A stretch of DNA of 64,000 bases from Lunularia cruciata (lineage: Eukaryota; Streptophyta; Marchantiopsida; Lunulariales; Lunulariaceae). The stretch spans positions 73,226,944-73,290,943 of the forward strand of contig OX419755.1 of the NCBI GenBank assembly GCA_948567375.1, given 5' to 3'. Under the pieces are notes generated by a model. The model was given only the letters and a program-made list of their open reading frames with translations, ran no database searches and was not told where the DNA came from. Shown one piece after another: positions 41,681-51,841 of this stretch (within the stretch, counting starts at the first letter, position 1; every line of letters begins with the position of its first letter). The position numbers were made by a program, and so were the translations under genes.

Positions 41681-44177
41681 ACACCCTGAGGACTATCTCC
41701 TTCAATGGCTCCAACCTTGTCTTCCTTTCTTGTTCCCGATCTGCAAGCCATTCCTCTTGGTACGTTGCCAACTCTACCTTGAACTTGGCTTTCACCGTCT
41801 CCTTCTCCTTCTCCTTCTGTACAACTTTCTCTTCCTAATTACGAAGTAACTCTCGTAATCTTTCTTCTTCTCTATACCGCGTAGCCAACTCTCGTTGCCA
41901 GAGTTGCTTCTTCTCCTCCATACTCTCCATCACTCTATCAAGCTCTTGATCCTTTGCTGCTACCCTTGCCATAGCATGGATAAGCTCTACTCTTGAATCA
42001 GCAAATTGTTGCTTCAAGATTTTGTATTCAGCTACTTGTCTCTCTCTTGCTATGTCACTCTTCCTCGCAAGATCTTCTCGATAGCTCACTTCTCTCTTCA
42101 AGTCTTCAATTACCTGAGTCTTCACTACTACCTCTGCTCGCAGTACTTTTCTCTCCTCCTCACCTCGGGTTACACTCCTCTTCAACTCCGAGTTCTCTTC
42201 TTCTAATCTTGCTACCACCTACAATACAGTCTTTACCTCTGGACAAGTCGCCTGCATCTCCTTCTTCTTGTGCTCCAACTTCACCAAAAATGGGCACACT
42301 ACCTCTCACAGGTACTCCACTCCATCACTGGCAACTTCTTCCTCCCACGGAGTGGTCTCTCTTTTCTCCTCGTGTTCTCCTGATACTCGCCTTCTTCTCT
42401 GGAGTCTTTGTATCGGGATTGATGCCTCACTGCCCAAGCTTTCTTCTACCTCTGCCTTCACTCTAATCGGCCCCGCCTCACACTTTGCCTTACGTCACGA
42501 GCGAACTCCTTGCTGTATTGCGATCTTCTTGTCCTCTGGCACCGGAACTTCATCTTCCAACGGCGAGTTGTCTTCGGCTTCTACCTCGGCTTGCACTTCT
42601 TCTTTGTATTCTTTGTTAGCCGCTAGCGCCGAGGTCATCTCTCCACCGTCTTCACTATCACTGCTTGTATCTCCGCTTTGCAGTGTCAGCTCAAGTTCCT
42701 CCTCATGTTCCGAGTCCTCTGTTTTGAGCTTGGCCTTGCCTTCTGAGTCTTCATCTTTTGACTCAATTACCACCATTCCTCGCCTTGGGTTACTTTTCTG
42801 CATCTTCCGAGGTTTCTTGCTCTCTTCGGCTTTTACTTGCCAAGTCCTCTTCTTTGTCGGGGTACTCACTACGACTTCCACGTTTTTCCCTGTCTTTGCA
42901 TAGTAGTCGTTTGTGCTCCGGATTTGGAGAATATATTGATGCTCCTCGACATTGACCTCCTTCCGCACATCAGGATGGAAGTGCAACACCATCCAATTTT
43001 GCTCTGCCGAGTTTAGCAAATTGAGCCCGAGGTAGAAGTGTGCTGCAAACGGCACAATGTAATAGGGAGGCGACTTATCCCGCAGATTCCACACCATTTG
43101 CCTCGTTCTCCCGTGAAAACACCTCGCCCAATTTATAGGCTCTCCTGCGAACAACTTATGGAAGAACACCACTTGGTGTTTCATCACATAAGTCGTTCTC
43201 TCCGGCTTCAAAATTACCATGAGAGCACTCACAATCCCTCTCTTCATAGGATCCTTGTAACTCTCAACCTTGTACCCATTCTTCATTCTCTTCGATAAGA
43301 AGGCATCTCTCACCTCTTGAGTTTCTTGGGCTATCTCTCCTTTCCCCAAGAATGTGGCTCCTTGCTCCGAGCCCGCCTCCTTCCCGAGTATGAGTCTCCA
43401 ATCCAACTCTGTCCAGCGAGCCGGATTTCCTCTCTTCCCTTCTTCCTCGGGTCCATCAAGACACTTCCTCTCGATGATTTCTGTCATGAATCCTGGAAAA
43501 CTTACGTTCGAGTTCCATGCCAGAAAGGTGATCCAAAGTCGGCTCAAGACTTTGATCCTCGCTATCACATCTAATCTGCAAATTGCATGATTTCTCACTG
43601 TGAATTTGGAGTTTTCTTCCCTCCTCCCATCTCTTCTGCTTTCTCACTTTCTCTTGATTTCACTCTCGCGACTTCTCCCTTGCACACTAACACAAGTCCA
43701 ACTCTATTTCCCTTTCCTTGATCACCTGCAAGATGACTCCTCAACGGCAAAGGAAAATTGCTCGACATTTTGTCATTGCAGTTTCAATTTTTATAGAGTT
43801 GCACTTCTTCGTTCTTTGTCACTTTGAGTTTCTACCGAGAAATCACACCTTTGGCATGCACCTGTCACTGTCAATCAACCTTCGCGCGTATGAGCTGCCA
43901 GTTTTGAAATGGCCCTTTCTTGAATTTCTCACCCCGATGAAAGGTTGTTAGACTGTCTTCACCTTGGGTTGAGCTCCCCCCAATCCGAAGACAATTTACT
44001 TTGTATTGTATGCTGACAGGGCATTTCCAAGTACTTTGCCTTATGACCCAAAGTTATTTTACTTCGGGTTTCATCCCGAAGACTCTTTTCTTCGCCTTCT
44101 TCAGCCATACAGGTGCAATCCGACTTCTTTATACACTTCTTCTCCTTTATTCCGAAAAGAAAAATGTGGGCACCATA
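41681..44177 (-). repeat. TE2 LTR fragment (E), inverted
   Basis: Read on the minus strand it starts TATGGTGCCCACATTTTTC at 44177 (TGTGG mutated to TATGG) and covers the 5' two thirds of the LTR, stopping in the coiled-coil coding at 41681. It abuts the end of LTR D tail to tail. Its 5' edge borders an old fragment of the methyltransferase element. Confidence 0.88.
41690..43755 (-). pseudogene. LTR-encoded ORF of TE2 (copy E)
   Basis: The long frame 42495-43598 contains RITFLAWNS-type, EEEGKRGNPARWTELDWRL, VFFHKLFAGEPINWARCFHG, the basic patch and the acidic region. The same frame continues after two or more stops into the coiled coil (ARLEEENSELKRSV, LKQQFADSRVELIHAMARVA, ELDRVMESMEEKKQLWQREL). 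One frameshift lies near 43640. Conservation of frame with copies D and F over about 1.9 kb indicates past selection on the protein. Confidence 0.75.
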
Positions 44178-44614
44178 GTCATCCATCAATGGACCTTCCA
44201 AGTGCTAAAAAAACCTCTTCCATGCATGATGGGTGTGAACAAAGTTGAGTTTCACATTTGCTGTAGACCACAATAACTAACAAACTCTTGGATGAAGTCA
44301 TCCAACTCAATGGTACCTCATATACCAAAGATTCATGGGGCTTCCATAGGCCACATAAATCTTGTCCATGTCCCACAACAATTGTGTGAAAACACCAAGT
44401 GCACTCTCAATTGAATCAACTCTTGTATCAAACTCCAATCAATGTCAATCTCCTCCCTCATTAAAATTTGAGATACAAGTTGGATATCAAGTGTCACTTT
44501 GGGTAAACCCACTATGTATTATAGTGGTACTCCACTAGAATCCCCAAAGAACTCTATTGTGTGACAATGTTACTCAAATTGTAAACATGACCGTAACTAT
44601 CACAAGTACTCTAC
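44178..44614 (-). pseudogene. Third methyltransferase-element copy: gag fragment
   Basis: The minus strand is homologous to the gag start at about 23.0-23.3 kb: WDMDEIYG-like, the ELDDFIHEF-like segment and the HEFDSW region are recognisable with changes. It is the host for copy 2 and for the TE2 element. Its leader continues at 51403-51428 and again at 57492-57625. Confidence 0.8.
44611..44614. repeat. Target duplication CTAC, left
   Basis: CTAC precedes TGTCATACC and recurs at 51399-51402 after GCATGACA. It differs from the AGGG of copy 1, so the two copies inserted independently. Confidence 0.85.
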
Positions 44615-45065
44615 TGTCATACCATTTGTAGTGTTGCATCTCGATTGCTTGGACACTTGAGTTCTAGTGATGGAAGTTAGAGTTATTTTCAGTAGTTCCT
44701 CAGAGACTCCTTTCCGACGGTCAGATTTTGTGTTTGGAGTATTGACTTCATGATGGGGCCCACCATCACTTTGCACCGTTTGCACCGTCGAGTGTATCGT
44801 CAGCAAGACCGTAAGGGTTTGGATCTAGCTTGAGTCCAGGGGGTATACTTTCAAAGTGCAGCTTTAGAGAGCTCATTTCTTTGATCTTTAGCCTTCGAGT
44901 TCCTGGCTAAAGTGGACAAAGGCCAGCAAGCGTCACTTGGATTCTCTTAGCTAGAGTGGGTGTGGCTTGACTGTAATCAGTGCTTAGTTGTTGGTAGTTT
45001 ATAGAGTAATAGATCAAGTATTGATCTGAGTTGAGTTGGGTTGAGAGTGGTTAACAATCTGATTA
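44615..45065 (+). repeat. Split repeat A1 of copy 2
   Basis: TGTCATACCATTTGTAG...AACAATCTGATTA, 451 bp, is followed by leader sequence CATCAAAGAAG. It corresponds to 21279-21732 of copy 1. Confidence 0.9.
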
Positions 45066-46391
45066 CATCAAAGAAGTGAAATCAAGGGGGAAATTGGGTG
45101 CAGGAACTTTGAGTGTTGGTGGTATCTCCAAGCTTGGTGGATCGTTGGTAGCTCGATTGAAGTTCAATTTTTCCTTGGTGTGCAAAAGCTCGTTATTTGA
45201 TGGAGATTTGGGAGTAAGGCAAACGGTGTGCAAAAGTGTTGGCCAATTTTTTAGCACAAAAGGAGCAAATTTCAAGTAGTGGTTGTGATTTTGAGCTCAA
45301 GAGGTGAAGGCATGACCAATTTGTTGCGAGTTGGTCTCAGAAAGTAAAATTGAAGGTGGAGTTAGGAAATATTATTGTAAATTTGTGATTTGGAGAAACC
45401 CATGTTTTCAATTTGGCTCAAGTGAAGAGTTAGTGGGGGATTTGATGGTCAACCAACTTTAAGGTTTACATCAGATTTTGGCCAAATTTGGAGGAGTTTT
45501 GCTGTTTGGCCAGATTTGGAGAAGTTTTGCTAGTTTGGAGGACTTTTGCAAGTTTGGAGGACTTTTGCCAAATTTTGGAGGAGGTTTGAAGTGGCAAGAA
45601 CAAAGGCCTCATTTGGCTGAATTTTGGCATTTAGAGGCTTTGAGGCATAGGGTTGTGGGCTATGAGAGACTACTAAGGCCTAGAAGGGCCAGCAAGCCAG
45701 CTTGTTGGCATGAGGCTAGCTAGTTTAGAGTAGATATGGGTCATGGGTTGGCAAAATCTGCCCATCGCTACATTTTGCACAATAGGGTTTGATCCTTAGA
45801 TCTCTTATTCCTAGACTGGTGCCCTAGCCAATTGGTCCACCCTCACTTGTTGTCCTAGTGACTGTGCCATTGTTATCTATACACTTGTAGCTTTGGCTAG
45901 GAAAGATAGTTTGATCCCATTCTTGGTGATCCTGGTAGATTAGGACTTAGATACAAACTTTTCTTATGTCAAACACCAAATGATGGCAGAGTCAATCCCC
46001 ATGTTGTTTTATGAGATGGAGGGGTTTTGTAAAGAATGGAGGACCTCCTCCATTCTTTACTTCTTGTTTGTGCACCACATTTGTGTGAGGTGCCTTGACT
46101 TTTGAGCATTGGTGCACTCTCGGTAGTGAGGCTAGAGTGATGACCAGTTAGACTACCTTTGTTTCTCTCTAGTGAGGCAAGAAGTGATGACCTGCAGACC
46201 GTGAGAGTGCGTGTTGTGATGACAAGTTACGGGTTGCCCTTCTTCCTAGTGTAGTTATCTCGGTTAAAGTTACATTAGTGGATGGTGCTTAGTTGGTGTT
46301 GGCACTTGGTGGGGTACTTGTTGTTGCAACTTGCAGTTGCTATTTGTTGTTCCGGTTTGCTGTTGTACTTTGCGGTTGCGGTTACTTTGTC
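45066..46391 (+). other. Leader of copy 2 with tRNA-like segment
   Basis: This is noncoding leader, collinear with 21733-22916. At 45470-45600 there is a locally repeated GGAGGACTTTTGC/TTTGGCCA motif not seen in copy 1. On the minus strand at 45772-45850 the tRNA-like sequence has an A box-like TGGACCAATTGG and a B box GATCAAACC. Confidence 0.7.
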
Positions 46392-47860
46392 ATGATGGAC
46401 TTCTTTGGGGATTCCAAAGGAGATAGCCTTGCAGTACACAGTGGGTTTACTCAAAGTGGTACTTTGTATCAGCCTGTATCTCAGGTCCTAGTGAGGGAGG
46501 AGATTGACTCTGAGTTGGAGTTTGACACAAGAGCTTATTCAGTGAAGAGTGCACTTGGTGTGTCCGCACCATTGTTGTGGGACATGGATGAGATTTATGG
46601 GGTCTCCAAAAGCCCTACATGTTACTCTAGTATAGTGGGCACCATAAAATTGGATGACTTCATCCAAGAGTTCGATAGTTGGTGTGATTTGTAGCAAATG
46701 CGGAACTCCACTTTGTTAACACCTTTCATGGCATGGAAGGGCTTGTTTCAACATCTGGAGGGTCGCCGATGGATGACTACCATGAGTTCAAGAGAGCTTA
46801 TTTGGAGGAGATCAAGTTATGGAGACAATATTGGTCTCCAAACTATGTCTATATCACTTCAGGTTTGGTAGCCAGGAGTAGATTGGTAGTACCTATGAGT
46901 TCTAGCTTGAGTAGTGTTGGTGGAGCTATTGGAAGTGCACTAGGTGGAGATAGTGTTACCATGAGTTGAGGTACTGCTGCAGGAGGTGGTGTGGAACCAA
47001 GATTTAACCCCATGGTGGAGTTCTTCTATTGTTTGAGGTAAAACTACCAAGGAGTGCGGACAGACAAGCTAGGGAGCTTGTAGGAGTTCCAACGGAAGGG
47101 TGGAGAGAGCCTACGCAAGGCATACACTTGCATGGGGCGGCTGATCAGTTTCACTCAAGGAGTTATTGAGGCCCAAGCAGTGCAGATTTGGTATGGGATA
47201 TTGGACAAGGAGTTGCGACGTAGAGTTGTGATGTAATGTTGTTATAGGCTACTTTGCCTACTTTGGCAATGGTCTTTGGTTTGGCTGAGCGTATTGAGCT
47301 CAACATGGTGGAGGAGAGGGTAGTGACATCTGGATTTGGTAGGGAGACCTTATCCACGGCTGTGACTTCTTCTAGAGTGCAGCAGAGTGCACCACGCCCA
47401 GTTGGTTTTTGAGGACAGGGTGGACAGCCTAGATCCTATGGAGCAAGTGGAGGGCCTAGTGGAGTTAGACCTTTACCTTCATTTTTGGGTTAGCAACAGC
47501 CAATGAGTGGTGGTGTTGCTTGTTGGACTTTTGGTGGACCTCACAATTGGAAACTGTGTACTCAAGGCAGTGGACATGATACCTCAGGTGCATCACAACT
47601 AGCACAGAGGCAATGTGAGCATTGCCACAGATTTGGTCACACTAGTGATCGGTGTTTTGACCTACACTTAGAGTTACGGAGTGGTAGGGTTTCTATGGCA
47701 GGTAGTAGAGAAGCTCTATTGCATGGAGGACGAGGTGGTAGAGGTGGTGGTAGAGGATCTACACCTTGTAGTGCAGGTATTGCAGGTGCAGTACCTGCCC
47801 TGACTTCTGATACAACTATGGCTACTTGGATTGAGCAGTTGGAGTAGAGATTGGCTAGTA
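46392..47860 (+). pseudogene. Gag of copy 2
   Basis: It starts MMDFFGDSKGDS at 46392, which identifies the original start codons. It continues with SELEFDTRA, SAPLLWDMDEIYGVS, the Retrotrans_gag region around 46990-47150 with several stops, and the Cys/His segment CEHCHRFGHTSDRC near 47611-47652. The Gly-rich GGRGGRGGGRGSTP follows. The zinc knuckle is better preserved than in copy 1, while an upstream Cys is changed (CWTFGGPH). Confidence 0.83.
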
Positions 47861-48179
47861 TGGCTATTGCTCAAAGGAGATCAGATTTGGGTGCTGAGGC
47901 TTCTACCTCATATGTTGGTGATAGAGATGCTTTGGACTTCATGTGCGGAGCAGCACAGGTGGATACATATGTAGTAGTGACTTAGAGCACAATACGTGCT
48001 CTAGAGCCTAGAGGAGCATCAGTGGAGTTGGACCCACAAAGAGGGGAGGTTGGGAGACAGGTCAGACTTCCCCACTCTTTCACGCTATCTTAGGCATTGT
48101 AGACAACATCCATGGTTCCTAGACATCCTAGTGTAGGTGTGGTAGGTGGCAATGTAGTACATGATGGACTACTTGCTAG

Positions 48180-48940
48180 TCAACCACCTACTACTACACA
48201 GACTGAGTCTAGCATGATGTTGTAGACGTTGCATAATCATGAACTGATTATGTGACGTCCTTTTTTTTTGGCCAATGACATGTTTACATTGGGAGATGAC
48301 CCAGCCCCAATGTTCTGGTTGGCTGCCACATTGTGTGAGAGTAGGGATGATGCGGTTCCTACTACTAGAGGAGAGGTGGTTGATAGTAGAGCTGACTTGG
48401 TTGAGGAGCATGGGATCTGTTCAGTGACCAATGGTTTATGGCAAGCAATAGCGGCTAGACTAGAGGAGTTGCTAGCTAGATCGGCCTTTGAGAGAGCACG
48501 GTTCACACTTGGTGTTGTCCTATTGGATAACTAGAGGGGGATTTTCTGTTTGGTGAAACTTTCAAGGAAGGTCTATACACCATAGAGAGTCTTGTTAGAC
48601 TTTGGTGCATAGCTCCTTATGTCTGTAGTTGTTAGTTTGGAGTTACGGAAGATCGATGTAGAGAGATGTCCATTTCAGATCCAGACATCTCTAGGTGGTG
48701 GTTTGAAATAGTACATCACACGTGGGGAGCTTGTTGTCCAAGTTCATCTTGGTCATCCAACTGATAGCTTGGTGGTGAGAGCTCAGGCTATTGCAACAAT
48801 AGCTGAGTCATATGATGTGCTAGTTGGGGGAGTAATGTTATACCCCATGGGTTTCAGCATTGACTATTAGGAGGAGATAGCCTCATATAGACCAAGTTGG
48901 TAGTTTGGTGAGGGACGGGTATGTTGCCTACCAATACAGT
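48180..48940 (+). pseudogene. Protease of copy 2, cut by deletion
   Basis: FERARFTLGVVLLDN and the following protease fold are readable to about 48940, but the active-site codons are damaged (DSGAQ has become DFGA followed by a stop near 48610). The sequence then jumps to text equivalent to about 28530 of copy 1, so the methyltransferase, RT and most of RNase H are lost in a single deletion. Confidence 0.78.
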
Positions 48941-50443
48941 TCAGTTGAAACCCATATCCCAACCAGCAGGATCAGACCGGAGCACATTGGCATGGTGAGA
49001 CAGATGAGGCGATGGTGCTAGGTTAGCATGCATCGGCCTTTCTGTGTATATTTTTAGAGGCTTTGGTGGTATCTCTCTTAGCACATACAAGAGGAGTTAT
49101 TGAGGTCATAGATCCAGAGTGAAGATATTGGCACAATTCAGTGAGACATTCATGATGATGTCTTAGTGGTGGACTATCTTTGCACTAGTGTTGTGGGTGG
49201 CACAATTGGGGCCAAGGAGAAAGACCGTGTTCTTTAGCAAGCCAGATGGTTCAAATTGGAGGGCAAACACCTTTTGCATGTATGGGAGGATGGTAGAGTG
49301 TGAGTACTACCACTTCCATCTCAGAAACCACAACTGGTCTGTCATGCTCATGAGGAGCTAGGACATTTGGAGTAAAGCGTACATATAACTTACTCAAGAG
49401 TCATTATTGGTGGTGCGGTATGCAGACCAAGGTTCAGCAGTTTGTTGCCAGATGTGTGGTTTGTGACCAAGTTAGAGCATCATTCAATGCTCCTATGCCA
49501 CAATTACACCCATTACCTATCATAGGAGTGGGTTACCATTGGAGTTTGGAATTTCTTGGACCTTTATTGTTGACCATGAGACATCATTGGTATGTTTTGG
49601 TGATGGTGGAGCACTTCTCCAATTGGATTGAGTTGGTGGCACTTCCTGACAAGTCTAGTGAAGGGATAGCTTACTCGTTCTTGGATCGAGTTCTTAGTTA
49701 TTTTGGTGCATCAATTGAGGTTTTGACTGATCAGTGTACAAATTTTTTGGGGGAGTTTCAGGTCTTTTGGGACAAGGCTTTGATTGATCACCATACTACC
49801 TCCTAAGATCACCATGAGGCAGATGGCTTAGTAGAGAGAGTGGTTCAAATGGTGAAGAGAGGATTGCAAAAGTATGGTTTGTAGAGAGGACACTTGGGAG
49901 ATTGGGATCTCCAGTTACCTTGGTTGGCCATGGGCTATCGGTTTAGCCGGCAAGCCTCCTTAACATCCTTCTCTCCGTACTCTCTTCTCTATGGACAAGA
50001 TCTAGATTTACCTATAGCCATTTGTCGAAATGCTTTGTAGTTTTGGACTAAGATGACCCAAATGTATGGATGAGTCCATGTTCTCAATGGGCAAAGATCT
50101 TTAAGAGAGTGATGCCGATGGCCTTTGAGAACTTGGAAATTTCTCAACATAAAGATACTTTACGTTATGCTACCATTCTAGGAGGAGGTTATAGACTCTC
50201 AATCCGTTGATTTTATCCATGCAACTATGTATATCTATAGTAGACAACACCGACAACACTTGCTATTTTGACATGCCACACTATCTTGAGAGTGCGTGAG
50301 GTTTTGCCATCTGGAGTCCTTGTGTTAGAAGGACATGATGGTGTTGTTTGGAAGGATCATGTGCACAATTATGCACCATGCTACCTCCCAAACATTGATA
50401 GTACTATGGCCCAAGCTTGGCACTTGTATGTGTAGGCTTGGGG
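48941..50443 (+). pseudogene. Integrase of copy 2
   Basis: The zinc-binding part shows FVARCVVCDQVRASFNA and the core frame 49420-49806 shows FLGPLLLTMRHHWYVLVMVE, HFSNWIELVALPDKS and VLTDQCTNFLGEFQ. The first catalytic Asp is replaced (LEFLGP in place of MDFAGP) and the usual Gly-Thr-Glu-Phe after the second Asp is altered. Many stops follow from 49804 to 50300. The frame leads on to the PHD finger. Confidence 0.85.
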
Positions 50444-50586
50444 TGTATGTTATGTGGCTCTACTGGTGGAGCTACTACTATGTTAGTGTGTGATAACTAT
50501 TCAAGAAGATGGCATATGGCATGTATGACTCCTCCCCTCATGGTGGTTCCTTAGGGACAATGGTTATGTCCTAGATGTACTTGACC
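50444..50586 (+). pseudogene. PHD finger of copy 2
   Basis: The pattern CMLC...VCDNY...WHMAC...CPRC is retained between 50444 and 50578. The fourth ligand is changed from Cys to Tyr and one stop replaces the Gln codon after VVP, but the Trp before the last Cys pair is intact (TGG). The presence of the finger in both copies shows that it is a real part of the element. Confidence 0.85.
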
Positions 50587-50754
50587 TATAGCTAGTTCAT
50601 TCTTTATATGGTATATATTGCAGACATGCGACTAACTATGGGGCTCCATAGCACCCGGCCTCTTGATCTTTGCCCATTATAAGGTATACCATATACTTAG
50701 AGTAGATGACTATCTGGAGTTATAGGGACCTAACCGCCAACTAGGGGGGGCAAT

Positions 50755-51398
50755 TGTGGCACTTTAGAGTCTATGTATGACTTATGTGTGAGTTGTGCTT
50801 CTATAGTGTATGATGTTGATAGTGATGTATGTTGTGTAGTGATGTATATATGCACAATAGCTATCATGCCATTTGTAGTGTCGCATCTAGATTGCTCGGA
50901 CACTAGAGTTCCAGTGATAGTAGTTAGAGTTTTCAGTTGTTCCCCAAAGACTACTTTTTGACGGTCAGATTTTGTGTTTAGAGTACTGACTTCATGATTG
51001 GGCTCACCATCACTTTGCACCGTTTGCACCATCGAGTGTGCCGTCAGCAGGACCGTTAGGGTTTGGACCTAGCTTGAATCCAAGGGGTATAATTTTGAAG
51101 TGCAGCTCTAGAGAGCTCACTTCTTTGATGTTGAGCCTTCAAGTTCCTAGCTATGGTGGATAGAGGTTGGCAAGCATCACCTAGATTCTCCTAGCTAGAG
51201 TGGATATGGCTTGATTGTAATCAGTGCCTAGTTTTTGGCAGTTTAGAGAGTGATAGATCAAGTACTGATCTAAGTTGAGTTGAGTTGAGAATGGTAAACA
51301 ATCTGATTATTGTGGCACTTTAGAGTCTATGTATGACTTATGTGTGAGTTGTGCTTCTATAGTGTATGATGTTGATAGCAATGTATATATGCATGACA
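50755..51398 (+). repeat. B1-A2-B2 terminal block of copy 2
   Basis: B1 is at 50755-50859 (TGTGGCAC...GCACAATA), followed by GC. A2 is at 50862-51309 and starts TATCATGCC. B2 is at 51311-51398, shortened by about 17 bp and ending GCATGACA. The order and junctions are the same as in copy 1. The duplicated CTAC follows. Confidence 0.9.
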
Positions 51399-51841
51399 CT
51401 ACCAAGGATCACCACCAAGTGCTAACACTGTGGTGCCCACATTTTTTGTTTTTTTCAAAATAAAGGAGAAGAAGTGTATAGAGAAGTCGGATTGTGCCTG
51501 TTTGGCCGAAGAAGACGAAGAAAACTGTCTTCGGGGTGAAACCCAAAGTAAAGTGACTTCGGGTCATAAGGCGAAGTACTCTTAAATGCTGTGTCAGCAT
51601 ACAATACGAAGTAAATTGTCTTCGGCTCAGGGGGAGCTCAACCCGAGGCAAAGACAGTCTAACAACCTTTCGTCGGGGCGAGAAATTCAAGAAGGGGCCG
51701 TTTCAAAATTGGCGGCTCATACGCGTGAAGGTGGGGCGACAGTGACAGGTGCATGCCGGAGGTGTGATTTCTTGGTAGAAACTCAAAGTGACGGAAGACA
51801 AAGAAGTGCAACTCTATAAAAATCAAAACTGCAACGACGAA

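Larger units (their letters stand above)
44615..51398 (+). mobile_element. Methyltransferase/PHD element, copy 2, internally deleted
   Basis: It has the same outer ends and the same A1 - genes - B1 - A2 - B2 order as copy 1. Gag, part of the protease, most of the integrase and the PHD finger remain. A deletion joins the protease end at about 48941 to sequence just before the integrase, removing the methyltransferase, RT and most of RNase H. Numerous stops are present. It is inserted in an inverted third copy of the same family. Confidence 0.92.
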
